This document shows positions 1 to 10,677 of a stretch of DNA of 64,000 nucleotides, piece after piece. The notes under the pieces were generated by a model. It had not been told where the DNA came from, did no database searches, and saw only the letters and a list, made by a program, of their open reading frames with translations. Positions within the stretch are counted from its first letter, which is position 1. Each line of letters starts with the position of its first letter. The translations under genes were made by a program, and so were the position numbers. This stretch comes from Thermoplasmata archaeon (lineage in GTDB: Archaea > Thermoplasmatota > Thermoplasmata > Halarchaeoplasmatales > Halarchaeoplasmataceae). The stretch covers positions 29,667 to 93,666 of the forward strand of contig PWHR01000014.1 of NCBI GenBank assembly GCA_003554965.1, in the 5' to 3' direction.

Positions 1-1036
1 CTAATATACGGTCACAGACCTTTATCAATTCTTCAAAACGCTCTAACTTTTTCAATGTCTCCTTTTTATTGTTCAACAACCTCATATCCTCTCTGTCAAT
101 ATCTAAACCACCATCGAAGGCCTTGAGAGCGTCATCATATTTTTTCATCTCAAACAATATCGTCCCTTTGGTATTCCAAAGTTCCTTATCATTGGGATCG
201 ATATCTAAAGCTTCATCGATGGCTTCGAGAGCTTCTTCGTATCTCTCTATATTCTGTAAAGCTTTAGCTTTTTCAAACCGCAGATCTTTGTAATCAGGAT
301 TTATGTCGATACCATTATCAAAACAGACGATAGCATCGTTAGATTTCCCCTCTTCTTCGAATAATTTCCCTTTTTCTAACCAGATCTCTTCGTTATCAGG
401 ATCTTTATCCAAGGCTCGATCTAGTATCTCTTCAGCAGATCGATAATCGCCGTTCCTTTTCAGCGTGAGCCCTTTTTCTTTAAGTATATCTGTCCTTTCT
501 GGATCGATCTGCAAGATGCCGTCATATAAAGAAATATCGTCAGGATCAATTTTGATGGCTTCTTCATAATAATCTACAGCGTCGTCGTTTCTCTTCATCT
601 CAGTCAGCACATCACCCTTGTTTTTGTACGATGACTTCTCTTCAGGAGCTATTTCAATGGCATCGTCCAATATCTTCAAGGCTTCACCGTATTTTCCTTT
701 CTTAGCTAGGAGTATAGCCTTATGGTTCAGAGCCTCGACGTTATTTCTATTTTTTTTCAAAGCCTTGTTCTCTACCTTTAGAGCTTCATCTTCAAATCCT
801 AGCCTATCGTACATCTCGCTAAGATTATGATATATAAGGGAGAGATGGTCTTTCTTCTCTTCAAAAACATCCTCTTTTTTATTGAGGTAATCCCAGGCTT
901 TATCGCATTTACCCTTCGCACCTTCTAGGTCTCCATCTCTGCTCAATTGCTCTGCCTTATCTAGATATTTTTGAGTTTTTTTGACCGCTCTTTTTTCCTC
1001 ATCAAATAAAGACGTGATCGAATCTAGGAGTCTCAT
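1..1036 (-). CDS. TPR-repeat protein (C-terminal end truncated by window start)
   Basis: Reverse-strand translation from the ATG at 1036 (MRLLDSITSLFDEEKRAVKKTQKYLDKAEQLSRDGDLEGAKGKCDKAW...) stays open to position 1 with repeated TPR-like units (e.g. EALKILDDAIEIAPEEKSSYKNKGDVL). Not in the supplied ORF list because it runs off the edge. Confidence 0.85.
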   Translation of the reverse strand, partial: MRLLDSITSLFDEEKRAVKKTQKYLDKAEQLSRDGDLEGAKGKCDKAWDYLNKKEDVFEEKKDHLSLIYHNLSEMYDRLGFEDEALKVENKALKKNRNNVEALNHKAILLAKKGKYGEALKILDDAIEIAPEEKSSYKNKGDVLTEMKRNDDAVDYYEEAIKIDPDDISLYDGILQIDPERTDILKEKGLTLKRNGDYRSAEEILDRALDKDPDNEEIWLEKGKLFEEEGKSNDAIVCFDNGIDINPDYKDLRFEKAKALQNIERYEEALEAIDEALDIDPNDKELWNTKGTILFEMKKYDDALKAFDGGLDIDREDMRLLNNKKETLKKLERFEELIKVCDRIL

Positions 1037-1284
1037 TTTCTGTCCTCCGGTTTGAAATCACAATCATTTTGTTTATATATATATTCTTTGTCCTACTAGT
1101 TAGTTTTTAAGAACATAGAGGTGAATGATGCCATCTCTTACAAGTCTTCCAGAGTTGGGAATTTGAAAGTACAGAATTATTCAATAGCTATCTTTTAAAA
1201 CGATCAATATCGAGCTCGTTCAAGAATACGATTAAAATCATTTATAAGTCTCTATATCTATTCGGCAAAAAGGACGTGTGTGAG

Positions 1285-2712
1285 ATGAAAAAGACAAAAA
1301 TAGTTGCAACTTTGGGACCAGTATCCGGTAAAAAAGATCAGATAAAGAAACTTGTAGAGGCAGGAGTTAACGTTTTTCGATTGAATTTATCCCATGGTTC
1401 GCAAGAGGAACATGCTGAGACCTTGAAGAAGATAAGGAGCACGTCAGACAAAGTGGCGGTAATGATGGATACCCAAGGACCGGAGGTCAGATTAGGGCAT
1501 ATTGAAGAACCGATAGATATATCTCAAGGAGAAATAATAGAATTAATAGGTCCAGAGAAAGAAGGAAAGGGAGCATCGATCCCGGTGGATCATCCAAAGT
1601 TTGGTAAACTGATAGAAAAGGGAGATAAGATATTAGTAGATGATGGCGAGATCGAACTAGAAGTATTGGAAGCCGAAGAGGCGATCAGATGTAAAGTCCT
1701 ATATGGCGGCAGGCTTCTATCGAGAAAATCTGTCAACGTGCCTGAAAGGGATCTTGGCTTAAAAACTCCGACTCACAAGGATCTCAAGGACATCAGATTT
1801 GGTGTAAAAGAGGGTTTTGATTTTATCGCCGCCTCTTTTGTTAAAAGCGCTGACGAGATCGAAAAGATAAGAGGAATACTTGATGAAAAAGATTCCGATA
1901 TGGAGATAATCGCTAAGATAGAGCATATGAAGGCCATCAAAAACATAGATGAGATAATCGAAGTTTCAGATGCGTTGATGATAGCAAGAGGAGACCTCGG
2001 AGTTGAAGTCCCTGCTTCTGATGTTCCAGTACTTCAGAAAAAGATAATAGAGAAATCAAATAGGAAGGAGGTTCCGGTCATAATAGCCACACAGATGCTG
2101 AAATCCATGACAAAAAGTCCAAGGGCTACGAGAGCGGAGGTCTCTGATGTAGCTAATGCCGTTATAGATGGAGCCTGCGCAGTGATGCTCTCGGAGGAGA
2201 CAGCTATAGGTGATTATCCTGTTAAATCGGTGGAGTTCATGGCTGAAGTGCTCAAAAAGATGGAAAACCATGTCAAGGGGAGAAAGTTCCCTATCGTCGA
2301 ACTGAAAAGCGAAAGTATAGCGGAAACGATCGCTAAAAATGTGTGGCAGGCATCAAAAGATCTGGATATAAATTACATAGTGGTTCATACTTCTTCAGGA
2401 TATACAGCGAAAAAGATATCAAAATTCAGACCTAGTGTGGATATAATAGCTTTCACGGATAGAAAACCTGTCCAGAGAAGATTGAGTCTTGTATGGGGTG
2501 TAAAGGCTCATTTTGCTCCCTTCCCTAATCACGTAGATGAGATGGTCTGTGTTACTACAGAACTACTTTTCCGGAAGGGCGAAGTAGAAAAAGAGGACAA
2601 GCTAGTGATAACGGCGGGCGTTCCCGCACCAGTTACAGGAATAACTAACATGATGCAGATAAGGACGGTCAGAAGTCTTTTAGAGGAGGGTAGAAATGAT
2701 GGAATTTTTTAA
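1285..2712 (+). CDS. pyk: Pyruvate kinase
   Basis: MKKTKIVATLGPVS, MMDTQGPEVRLG, IIAKIEHMKAIKNIDEII, MIARGDLGVEVP, ATQMLKSM family motifs; ATG at 1285 preferred over GTG at 1276. Confidence 0.97.
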   Translation: MKKTKIVATLGPVSGKKDQIKKLVEAGVNVFRLNLSHGSQEEHAETLKKIRSTSDKVAVMMDTQGPEVRLGHIEEPIDISQGEIIELIGPEKEGKGASIPVDHPKFGKLIEKGDKILVDDGEIELEVLEAEEAIRCKVLYGGRLLSRKSVNVPERDLGLKTPTHKDLKDIRFGVKEGFDFIAASFVKSADEIEKIRGILDEKDSDMEIIAKIEHMKAIKNIDEIIEVSDALMIARGDLGVEVPASDVPVLQKKIIEKSNRKEVPVIIATQMLKSMTKSPRATRAEVSDVANAVIDGACAVMLSEETAIGDYPVKSVEFMAEVLKKMENHVKGRKFPIVELKSESIAETIAKNVWQASKDLDINYIVVHTSSGYTAKKISKFRPSVDIIAFTDRKPVQRRLSLVWGVKAHFAPFPNHVDEMVCVTTELLFRKGEVEKEDKLVITAGVPAPVTGITNMMQIRTVRSLLEEGRNDGIF

Positions 2713-2721
2713 AGGAGTTCT

Positions 2722-4152
2722 TCATTCTCGCATCATGTAGCTTAAAACGGAATCTCTTATCGCCTTAGTTTCATCCACACGACCAACAGCGGTGTTTTTT
2801 GGTGCTTCTTCGATCAATTCTTTTTCTTCCTCCATAATGGATGAAATCGCTTCAGCAAAACCGTCCAAGGTCTCTTTACTCTCGGTTTCGGTAGGCTCGA
2901 TCATCAGCGCTTCGTCCACTAACTGAGGAAAGTATATCGTCGGGGCATGATATCCGTAATCCAACAGGCGCTTGGCTAGATCTTTGGTTTTAAGGTCTTT
3001 ATCTTTCATCTTCTTACCTGAAAGAACGAACTCGTGCTTTCTGAGTTCACCATAAGGAAGATCAAGGTGTTTTTCAAGTTTTTTACGCAGATAATTACTG
3101 TTCAATACAGCTCTCTCAGTTGCACTTTCCAGACCGTTTTTACCCTCGTGTAATATATAGACATAAGCTTTCAGGAGTACGAGCCAGTTGCCATAAAAAC
3201 CTTTGACCCTACCTATGCTGTTTTCAAGATCGTAATCGAATTTATATTTGCCATCTTCTTCCTTCACAACGGGTACCGGAAGGTAGGAGGAAACTTTCTC
3301 AGTAACACCCACGGGTCCTGAGCCCGGACCCCCTCCTCCGTGAGGAGTACTGAAAGTTTTATGCAGGTTGAAATGCATGATATCGAAGTTCATCGCACCA
3401 GGAGTCGTCTTACCCATTATAGCGTTCAAGTTCGCTCCATCGTAGTATAGTAGTCCTCCGGCGTCGTGAACTATTTCGGCCATCTGACAAGCATCGGTCT
3501 CGAAAAGACCCAAAGTATTGGGGTTCGTGATCATGAATGCTGCAGTATCTTCCCCGGCAGCTTCTTCTAGCGCTTCAAGATCCACACACCCGTTTTTGGA
3601 AGGGATCTCCACCAGATCATAACCTAACATGGAAACGCTGGCCGGATTGGTGCCGTGAGCGGTATCGGGCATTATAACTTCGTTTCTTTCTTCGCCTCGA
3701 TCTTTGTGGTATTGATGAGCTATCATGAGTCCAGTTATCTCTCCATGTGCTCCTGCAGCCGGCTGTAAGCTAACGGAATCCATCCCACCTAGATCAGCGA
3801 GCAGCTGCTGGAGTTCCCACATTATTTCTAAAATTCCTTGTGAGCATTCTTCTGGCTGGTATGGATGTGGCGTAGTAGCTTCAGGCAGCGAGGCTAGTTT
3901 TTCCGTGTACTTAGGATTATATTTCATAGTACAGGAACCCAAAGGATAGAACCCAGTATCTATGCCGTAGTTCATGTGAGATAGCCGGTTGAAATAGCGA
4001 ACTATCTTATGAGTGGGCAGATCGGGTATCTTGGGAGCCTCGTTTCTAGCTATGCTCTCAGGAAGGGGATTATCTTCGACCTCTCTTTTTTCGGCCTTCT
4101 CTATCAGGAGTTCTTCATCATAACGTGCTTGCCTATAGTTAGGAGTCATCAT
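2722..4152 (-). CDS. gcvPB: Glycine dehydrogenase (decarboxylating) subunit 2
   Basis: PLP-enzyme motifs HFNLHKTFSTPHGGGGPGSGPVGV, FYPLGSCTMKYNPK; 4-nt overlap with the subunit 1 gene. Confidence 0.97.
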   Translation of the reverse strand: MMTPNYRQARYDEELLIEKAEKREVEDNPLPESIARNEAPKIPDLPTHKIVRYFNRLSHMNYGIDTGFYPLGSCTMKYNPKYTEKLASLPEATTPHPYQPEECSQGILEIMWELQQLLADLGGMDSVSLQPAAGAHGEITGLMIAHQYHKDRGEERNEVIMPDTAHGTNPASVSMLGYDLVEIPSKNGCVDLEALEEAAGEDTAAFMITNPNTLGLFETDACQMAEIVHDAGGLLYYDGANLNAIMGKTTPGAMNFDIMHFNLHKTFSTPHGGGGPGSGPVGVTEKVSSYLPVPVVKEEDGKYKFDYDLENSIGRVKGFYGNWLVLLKAYVYILHEGKNGLESATERAVLNSNYLRKKLEKHLDLPYGELRKHEFVLSGKKMKDKDLKTKDLAKRLLDYGYHAPTIYFPQLVDEALMIEPTETESKETLDGFAEAISSIMEEEKELIEEAPKNTAVGRVDETKAIRDSVLSYMMRE

Positions 4153-5486
4153 ACCACCTCCTCCAACGATCTTATGAGTTGCTCTACTTCTCTTTCACTT
4201 CTCATCTCCGTTACAGCCGTAAGCATTACATCATTCAGCGAAGAGAATTTGTCTTTATCGTCCAAAGGTAGGCCTGGAAGTATGTCTTTTTCCCGGCAGA
4301 GACCATATAATTCTTTCGTATCGACCGGTGTTTTTACGGTGAATTCATTAAAGAATTCGTTGTTGAAATAGGGTGCCTCGAATCCGTCTAGTTCGTTTAT
4401 ACGCTCGGCTGTTTTATGCGCTTTTCTATAATTTTCTTTTGCGATCTTTTCTAAACCTTTGGACCCTTTTAAAAATACGTAAGAAGCGGAAGCTAAAGCC
4501 ATAAGTGCTTGATTGGTACAAATATTGGATGTCGCTCTTTCCCTCCTTATGTGCTGCTCTCTAGTTTGAAGCGTCATGCAGTAGGCCCTTTTCCCGTTAG
4601 AATCTTCTGTCTCGCCGATGATCCGACCCGGCATCTTTCGTATATATCTCTCACTGCAAGCGAAGATGCCCACGGTGGGTCCTCCATAAGCCTGCGGTAT
4701 ACCGAGTGGTTGACTGTCTCCAACAACTATATCAGCCCCCCATTCTCCGGGAGGCCTCATCAGTGAAAGGACCAAAGGATTCGTGCCGACCACTTGGATA
4801 CACCCATAGTCTTCTTTCAGATCTTTGAAAAAGTCGACATCTTGCTCCAAACCTCCAAATATGTTGGGAGTAGCTACATAAATACCTAGAACATCATCAT
4901 CCAATTTTTCTTTCAGATCTTCTCTGTCGATAGCTCCGTCTTCTCCATAATTTACTTTCTCTAATTTGATATCTTTTCCCCGGAGGTAATTTTTCAATAC
5001 TGAGTCATTCTCCCAATGGGTGTTTTCTGGTACTAGGAATTTATTTCCCTTTCTCTTTATCCGGGCTGACATCAACACCGCTTCTGCCAGTGCCGTCGGA
5101 TGATCGTACATGCTGGTATTTACAGCACCTAAACCTGTCAACTCCGCAATGATACTCTGATATTCGAAAAGGGCCTGTAACATACCTTGACTGATCTCCG
5201 CTTGGTAAGGTGTATATGAAGTGTAAAATTCAGACTGCCCCGCTATCTCGTCCACAGCAGCAGGTATGAAATGTTCATAGATGCCGGCGCCCAAGAAGGA
5301 AACTAGTTCATCGGGATCCTTGTTTTTTTTCAATTTGCTCTTGACCTCAGACATCAACTCTTTCTCCTGAAGGCCCTCTGGTATATCTAAATCAGTCCTT
5401 ATCTGATCTGGGATATCTTTGAAGAGTTCCTCTACATCATCGATCCCTAAAAATTCAAGCATCTCATTTTCTTCTCCTTCGACCAT
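4149..5486 (-). CDS. gcvPA: Glycine dehydrogenase (decarboxylating) subunit 1
   Basis: FLGAGIYEHFIPAAVDEI, SEFYTSYTPYQAEISQGMLQALFEYQS, DHPTALAEAVLMS motifs; start may be the internal ATG at about 5462. Confidence 0.97.
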   Translation of the reverse strand: MVEGEENEMLEFLGIDDVEELFKDIPDQIRTDLDIPEGLQEKELMSEVKSKLKKNKDPDELVSFLGAGIYEHFIPAAVDEIAGQSEFYTSYTPYQAEISQGMLQALFEYQSIIAELTGLGAVNTSMYDHPTALAEAVLMSARIKRKGNKFLVPENTHWENDSVLKNYLRGKDIKLEKVNYGEDGAIDREDLKEKLDDDVLGIYVATPNIFGGLEQDVDFFKDLKEDYGCIQVVGTNPLVLSLMRPPGEWGADIVVGDSQPLGIPQAYGGPTVGIFACSERYIRKMPGRIIGETEDSNGKRAYCMTLQTREQHIRRERATSNICTNQALMALASASYVFLKGSKGLEKIAKENYRKAHKTAERINELDGFEAPYFNNEFFNEFTVKTPVDTKELYGLCREKDILPGLPLDDKDKFSSLNDVMLTAVTEMRSEREVEQLIRSLEEVV

Positions 5487-5581
5487 CTACACACCGTGAG
5501 AAGGATAGAAAAGTGGGTAAAAAGGTTTTAGGTCGAAGCTTGCCTAAATTATATGTAAAAGCGGTGTTTTTCATTGTGAAG

Positions 5582-6907
5582 ATGACTGCTGAGTTGAAAC
5601 AGATAGAAGAAGAAGTCTTGGCTCGTGTGAAACCTAAGGGTCCTAAGAAGCAAGAGATAGAAGAAGTAAGTAAAGAACTGATCGAAGTGGTGGATCAACA
5701 TTTCACCGAGTTAGAAAAACCGAGATTGGTCGGTTCCATATCGAAAGAAACTTATCTTGTAGATCCAGATATAGACGTATTTGTAAAATTTAATCCTTCC
5801 ACTTCTAAAGAAAAGATGGAAAAAAAGGTGTTGAAAGTTGGAAGAAAGATACTGGATGATACAGAGGAGAGATACGCCGAGCATCCATATATACACGGTA
5901 GATTTCACGGTCTGAAAGTCGATATAGTCCCCTGTTACGATATAGATGATATAGAAGAGATGAAATCTGCTGTAGATAGAACACCCTTTCACACCGATCA
6001 CATCAAGGAAAACATGTCACCTGAACAGAAAGATGAAGCTAGGCTTTTCAAGGCATATCTGAAAGGAATCGGTGCGTACGGTGCGGAAGCTAAAGTTTGG
6101 GGTTTTTCCGGCTATCTCTGTGAACTTCTCATACTCCATCATGGATCTTTTCAAAATCTGCTAAAAGATGCCCGTGACTGGAGACCCGGAAAAAAGATCG
6201 AGATGGTGGAGGGGGAGAAAAGATTCGAGGATCCTTTGATAGTCATCGACCCAGTAGACCCGCAGAGGAATGTAGCGGCTCCGGTTTCGATGGAAACATT
6301 CGCTCTTTTCGTTCTGTCAGCTAAACGCTTTTTAAAGCATCCTGAACTCAGCTTTTTCTTTCCAGGAAAATTGAAGATCAAAGATGAGAAGGAGTTATCG
6401 AAAAAGCTGGAGAAAAGAGGATCGAATTTTTTAGGAGTGAGTTTTCCCAGACCAGATATCGTAGAAGACAATCTTTATCCTCAGGTACAAAAGTGTATTA
6501 AAAAACTGGAGCGTCAAATGATCCATAAAGATTTTGATGTTCTTCATTCTGATTATTTTGTAAAAAACGAAGATATACTTCTCCTCTTCGAAACGAAACA
6601 GTCAGGATTGACAACTGTAGAAAAACACAGAGGTCCGCCCGTATGGGTCGATAACACTGAAGATTTCATAGAGAAGTACGGGAACGAGGCATATATAGAA
6701 AATGAAAGAGTGTGGGTGGATAGATATAGGGAGAATACAGAACTTAGAGATGTTTTGGATAAAATCATGAAAGAACTCGATCTTGGAAGCGACTTAAATC
6801 CGTTCCTGCCGGAAGAAGTACATTACATGGGATCCAAAAAATTGATAGCAAAAGAAAGAGAGCCACTGAGCGAGTTCCTAGATAGGAGTTTTCCCTGGGA
6901 AAGATAA
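5582..6907 (+). CDS. cca: Archaeal CCA tRNA nucleotidyltransferase
   Basis: LVGSISKETYLVDPDIDVFVKF nucleotidyltransferase signature and archaeal CCA C-terminal domains (FSGYLCELLILHHGSF). The supplied ORF begins at 5513; ATG at 5582 (MTAELKQIEEEV) is the more likely start. Confidence 0.95.
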   Translation: MTAELKQIEEEVLARVKPKGPKKQEIEEVSKELIEVVDQHFTELEKPRLVGSISKETYLVDPDIDVFVKFNPSTSKEKMEKKVLKVGRKILDDTEERYAEHPYIHGRFHGLKVDIVPCYDIDDIEEMKSAVDRTPFHTDHIKENMSPEQKDEARLFKAYLKGIGAYGAEAKVWGFSGYLCELLILHHGSFQNLLKDARDWRPGKKIEMVEGEKRFEDPLIVIDPVDPQRNVAAPVSMETFALFVLSAKRFLKHPELSFFFPGKLKIKDEKELSKKLEKRGSNFLGVSFPRPDIVEDNLYPQVQKCIKKLERQMIHKDFDVLHSDYFVKNEDILLLFETKQSGLTTVEKHRGPPVWVDNTEDFIEKYGNEAYIENERVWVDRYRENTELRDVLDKIMKELDLGSDLNPFLPEEVHYMGSKKLIAKEREPLSEFLDRSFPWER

Positions 6908-6915
6908 TTGTTATT

Positions 6916-7584
6916 CTATTCAACTGATTCTCTCAACTCTCTTAGATTGTTCTCGATATCTCCTTCGAATACGGATGAACCGGAGACCAGTACGTTCGCT
7001 CCGTTCTCCACGACTTCAGGGGCCGTTGTTGGAGAGATCCCTCCATCCACGGAGATATCTATATCATCATACTCATCGACTGCCTCTCTAGCCTTTTTTA
7101 TTTTCGGTACTACCTCATGCATAAAACTCTGCCCACTAAATCCGGGCTCAACAGTCATTATCAATAGCAAGTCAATCATGGGTAAAAAATCGGTCACAGC
7201 TTCAAAGGAAGTTCCCGGCTTGATGCTGAGACCTACATTTGTCCCCGTTTCTTTAACAGAGTCTATGACCGAGGCGACGTCTTCGACAGCTTCGACATGA
7301 AAAGTTATTATGTCTGAACCGGCCTCTGCGAATTCGACCGCATACTTTTCAGGTTCAGATATCATAAGGTGTGTATCGAAAACGTGATCGCTTTTACTCC
7401 TGATAGCTTCTATCACACAAGGCCCGAACGTTATGTTCGGTACAAAATGCCCATCCATCACATCTAGATGCAGCCATTCAGTCTCTTTAACAGCCTCTAT
7501 GGAACTCTCCAAACAGAAAAAATCTGCTGAAAGTATCGATGGAGATATCTTTATTTTATTTTTCGAATCACTCATCATCATCAC
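6916..7584 (-). CDS. rpe: Ribulose-phosphate 3-epimerase family
   Basis: KISPSILSADF, LDVMDGHFVPNITFG, MTVEPGFSGQSFM, DGGISPTTAPEVVENGANVLVSGSSVF. Confidence 0.93.
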   Translation of the reverse strand: MMMMSDSKNKIKISPSILSADFFCLESSIEAVKETEWLHLDVMDGHFVPNITFGPCVIEAIRSKSDHVFDTHLMISEPEKYAVEFAEAGSDIITFHVEAVEDVASVIDSVKETGTNVGLSIKPGTSFEAVTDFLPMIDLLLIMTVEPGFSGQSFMHEVVPKIKKAREAVDEYDDIDISVDGGISPTTAPEVVENGANVLVSGSSVFEGDIENNLRELRESVE

Positions 7585-7596
7585 CTCTGATAAGGA

Positions 7597-8286
7597 TCAT
7601 ACCAGACCGAATCTTTTCTTCCAAAGGAAGACAAAGTTCTTGAAGCCGTCCTTGAATGATCGGATCTTCGCCTCTCCCTTCCGCTCTCTATATTCGATCG
7701 GTACTTCATCGAATCGTATCCCTTTCTTTATAGCTTCTATCTTTATCTCTTCTGAGAAAGGCATACCATCGCTGGTGACGTTCAAGTGCCTTAAAGCGGT
7801 TCTTTTGAAAACCCACATTCCGGATTGTGAATCGTTTATATTGGTCCTGAAAAGAAGATTCATAGTGGCCTTAAGAAACCAATTCCCAAATCGATGCAAC
7901 CAGCCCATCACTTCAGAAGAGACATTGGATAATCTATCCGTGCTGATGAATTCGTAGCCTTCTTTTTCGATCATCACAACCATCTCCGGTATTTTGTATG
8001 CAGGGTAAGTACAATCCGCATCTAAAGTGGCTATTATGTCTCCCTCGGCTTCCTCGAATCCAGTTTTGTAAGCTCTTCCATATCCCCTTCGTGGTTCCTT
8101 TACAACTCTAGCTCCTTTAGATCGGGCTATCTCTCTTGTTCTGTCCGTAGATTGGGTATCCACTATCAGGACTTCGTAATCCTCCTCTGAAAGAGCTTCA
8201 TTTATCTCATCCATCACGTCTCCGATGGACTCTTCTTCGTTCATGGTGGGGATGACAACAGAGATCTTCATGTAATAAGAACACAT
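7597..8286 (-). CDS. GT2 family glycosyltransferase (polyprenyl/dolichyl-phosphate sugar transferase-like)
   Basis: ISVVIPTMNEEESIGDVMDEINEAL, VDTQSTDRT, GRAYKTGFEEAEGDIIATLDAD motifs. Confidence 0.88.
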   Translation of the reverse strand: MCSYYMKISVVIPTMNEEESIGDVMDEINEALSEEDYEVLIVDTQSTDRTREIARSKGARVVKEPRRGYGRAYKTGFEEAEGDIIATLDADCTYPAYKIPEMVVMIEKEGYEFISTDRLSNVSSEVMGWLHRFGNWFLKATMNLLFRTNINDSQSGMWVFKRTALRHLNVTSDGMPFSEEIKIEAIKKGIRFDEVPIEYRERKGEAKIRSFKDGFKNFVFLWKKRFGLV

Positions 8287-8429
8287 GATATGGTCCTTTA
8301 TAATGATTACTCAACCCAACACCTATAAATAAAACCGAACTACCCAGTGTTATTATAAATTAAAAAATACAAAAACATTCTACCTTCATCTACCCCTCCC
8401 CTCTTTTTCGGTTTAAATACGATAAGATA

Positions 8430-10607
8430 TTGATATTTGATTTGAACATGAAAGGATGGATATTGGATATTTATCCCGATATCAAAAAAGGGAAGATGGT
8501 CATCTGGTTCAGGGCTAAGAAACACTGCTACAAGATCGAGGTGGATTACGACTCAGTTTTCTATATGAAATCTGATAAAAAGGGGCTGCGGCAGGCTGAA
8601 AAATATTACGAAAAAAAAGATTTCAGGACCGAACGGGTGAGAAGGATAACGGACCTTTATTCCCGGAAAGAAGAAGAACTACTAAAGGTATATCCAGGAA
8701 AGGTTTTCGATCCCCGTGATCAACTTCAAGCTTTCAAATTTTTTAAAGGTTTCAAAAACAAGGAATTCTACAACGTTGATATTCCTCTCGATCAAAGATA
8801 TCTCATTGAGAAAGAGATAAAACCTATGTCCATTCTTAAGAAAAAAAGAGGTTGGGTAGACCTAGAGGATGAAAGGGTCATCGATTATTCCAAACCCGAT
8901 CTTCGTACAATCTATCTAGGCGTAAGCACTGAGGAAAAGAAATCGAAAAGGAGAAAAGAGTCGAGAATGAAGGCTCTAACTATAGGTGACGAGACCTTAA
9001 ATGAGGATGAGGTTTCACTTCTGCAAAGATTGAACAGGAAATTGAAAAGAAAAGATCCAGATGTGATACTTACACGAGGAGGAGATGAATTCTTGGTACC
9101 CTATCTTGCTCACAGAGCAGAGCTGAATGAAGTGGGTTTAAAGCTCGGTCGAGAAGCGGCTTTGCACCCGTCCAAAGAGGGGTCCTGGTACGAGTCTTAC
9201 GGGCGTGTGGTGTACAGACCTCCTTCTTACCCATTGAAAGGGAGGATCCATATAGATATGGAAAATTCATTTCTGTATAAAAAAGGAGGATTAGATGGGC
9301 TCATAGAAGCTTCACGTCTATCGAGAGTACCTGTACAGAGGCTGTGCAGGAGAAGCCCAGGATCTCTGATAAATGCCATGGAAGTGAAGGAAGCGCTTAA
9401 AAACGACTATCTGATACCTTGGAAGAAAAACTTATCCGAAGATTTCAAAAGCACTATAGATCTTCTCAAGGCGGACAGAGGAGGGCACATCCTTGAGCCG
9501 AAAGTGGGTGTACACGAAGAAGTCATCAAACTGGATTTTGCCAGCATGTATCCCTCCATAATCGACAAATACAATCTATCACCGGAGACCCTTGGATGTA
9601 CCTGCGGAGAAGATCGAAAAGTCCCAGAGTTAGACTACCCCGTTTGCAAGAAAGAAGAGGGGATAATACCAAAAGTGGTCAAGCCTTTGATAAGAAGGCG
9701 ACAAAAGTACAAAAAACTGAGTAAGAAGAATGAAAGGTTCGAAAAACGGGCCGACGTACTGAAATGGTTATTGGTCACCTGCTTCGGCTATACAGGCTAC
9801 AAAAAAGCTAGATTCAACTGTATAGAGGTGCACGAGAGCATAACCGCCTACGCTCGCGAGATATTTTTGGATACGGTGGATACGGCTCAAAAGATGGATT
9901 TTGAGGTGCTCCATGGGATCGTAGATTCCCTCTGGTTGAAAGGCGAAAAGGACAAGATCGCTCCCTTCATCGAAGAGGTCGGTAAAAATACTAGATTGGA
10001 ATTGGAGGAGGAAGGAATCTACTCCTGGATCGCTTTCCTTCCCAGGCTCTCAGACGGGATAGGAGTTCCTAACCGCTACTACGGTATTTTAGAAGATGAG
10101 ATCGAGATGAAAGGTATTGCCGCTGTAAGAGCCGACACTCCAAGATTTTTCAAAGGTCTACAGAAAAGCCTCCTAGAAAAGATGAAAGATGCCGAGACCG
10201 GATCGGAATTGACACAGATGATAGAAGAACTCCTGGATATAATCAGATCGAGATGGATACGGCTCCGCAGCAGAGATGTGGAACCGAACAAACTACTTTT
10301 CACTAAAACCGCTTCAAAAAGAGTTGACGAGTATCTCACGGTCAATGAGATAAAAAGTGCCCTCTACCAATACAAAGAGATGAGCTTTCGGAGGAAACCG
10401 GGACAGACTGTTACATTCCTCGTGACGGACTCTAAGAGCAAAGATGAAAATGAAAAAGTGAAGGTCGGATTAAAGGAATTGAGTTCTCAGGACTACGATG
10501 TCGAATACTACGAGGATATACTCTTTAGGATTTCTGAAGAGATCCTCATTGCTTTAGGGTATGATAGGAACAAGATAGAGAAAACGGTGGAAAGATCAAG
10601 AACCTAG
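8430..10607 (+). CDS. Divergent family B DNA polymerase (PolB2-like)
   Basis: Motif A VIKLDFASMYPSII, motif B-like LKWLLVTCFGYTGYKKARF, motif C-like HGIVDSLW; N-terminal exonuclease region lacks a recognisable DxE ExoI. Confidence 0.85.
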   Translation: MIFDLNMKGWILDIYPDIKKGKMVIWFRAKKHCYKIEVDYDSVFYMKSDKKGLRQAEKYYEKKDFRTERVRRITDLYSRKEEELLKVYPGKVFDPRDQLQAFKFFKGFKNKEFYNVDIPLDQRYLIEKEIKPMSILKKKRGWVDLEDERVIDYSKPDLRTIYLGVSTEEKKSKRRKESRMKALTIGDETLNEDEVSLLQRLNRKLKRKDPDVILTRGGDEFLVPYLAHRAELNEVGLKLGREAALHPSKEGSWYESYGRVVYRPPSYPLKGRIHIDMENSFLYKKGGLDGLIEASRLSRVPVQRLCRRSPGSLINAMEVKEALKNDYLIPWKKNLSEDFKSTIDLLKADRGGHILEPKVGVHEEVIKLDFASMYPSIIDKYNLSPETLGCTCGEDRKVPELDYPVCKKEEGIIPKVVKPLIRRRQKYKKLSKKNERFEKRADVLKWLLVTCFGYTGYKKARFNCIEVHESITAYAREIFLDTVDTAQKMDFEVLHGIVDSLWLKGEKDKIAPFIEEVGKNTRLELEEEGIYSWIAFLPRLSDGIGVPNRYYGILEDEIEMKGIAAVRADTPRFFKGLQKSLLEKMKDAETGSELTQMIEELLDIIRSRWIRLRSRDVEPNKLLFTKTASKRVDEYLTVNEIKSALYQYKEMSFRRKPGQTVTFLVTDSKSKDENEKVKVGLKELSSQDYDVEYYEDILFRISEEILIALGYDRNKIEKTVERSRT

Positions 10608-10677
10608 AGGTCAAACCTCAAATCATAAATAACCATACACAGATCACTTTTGGAAGTAAAGTTTGGAGGAATTAAAT

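Noticed and set aside
69-830. Short plus-strand ORFs at 69-293 and 618-830
   Set aside because: Antisense to the TPR protein that occupies complement(1..1036).
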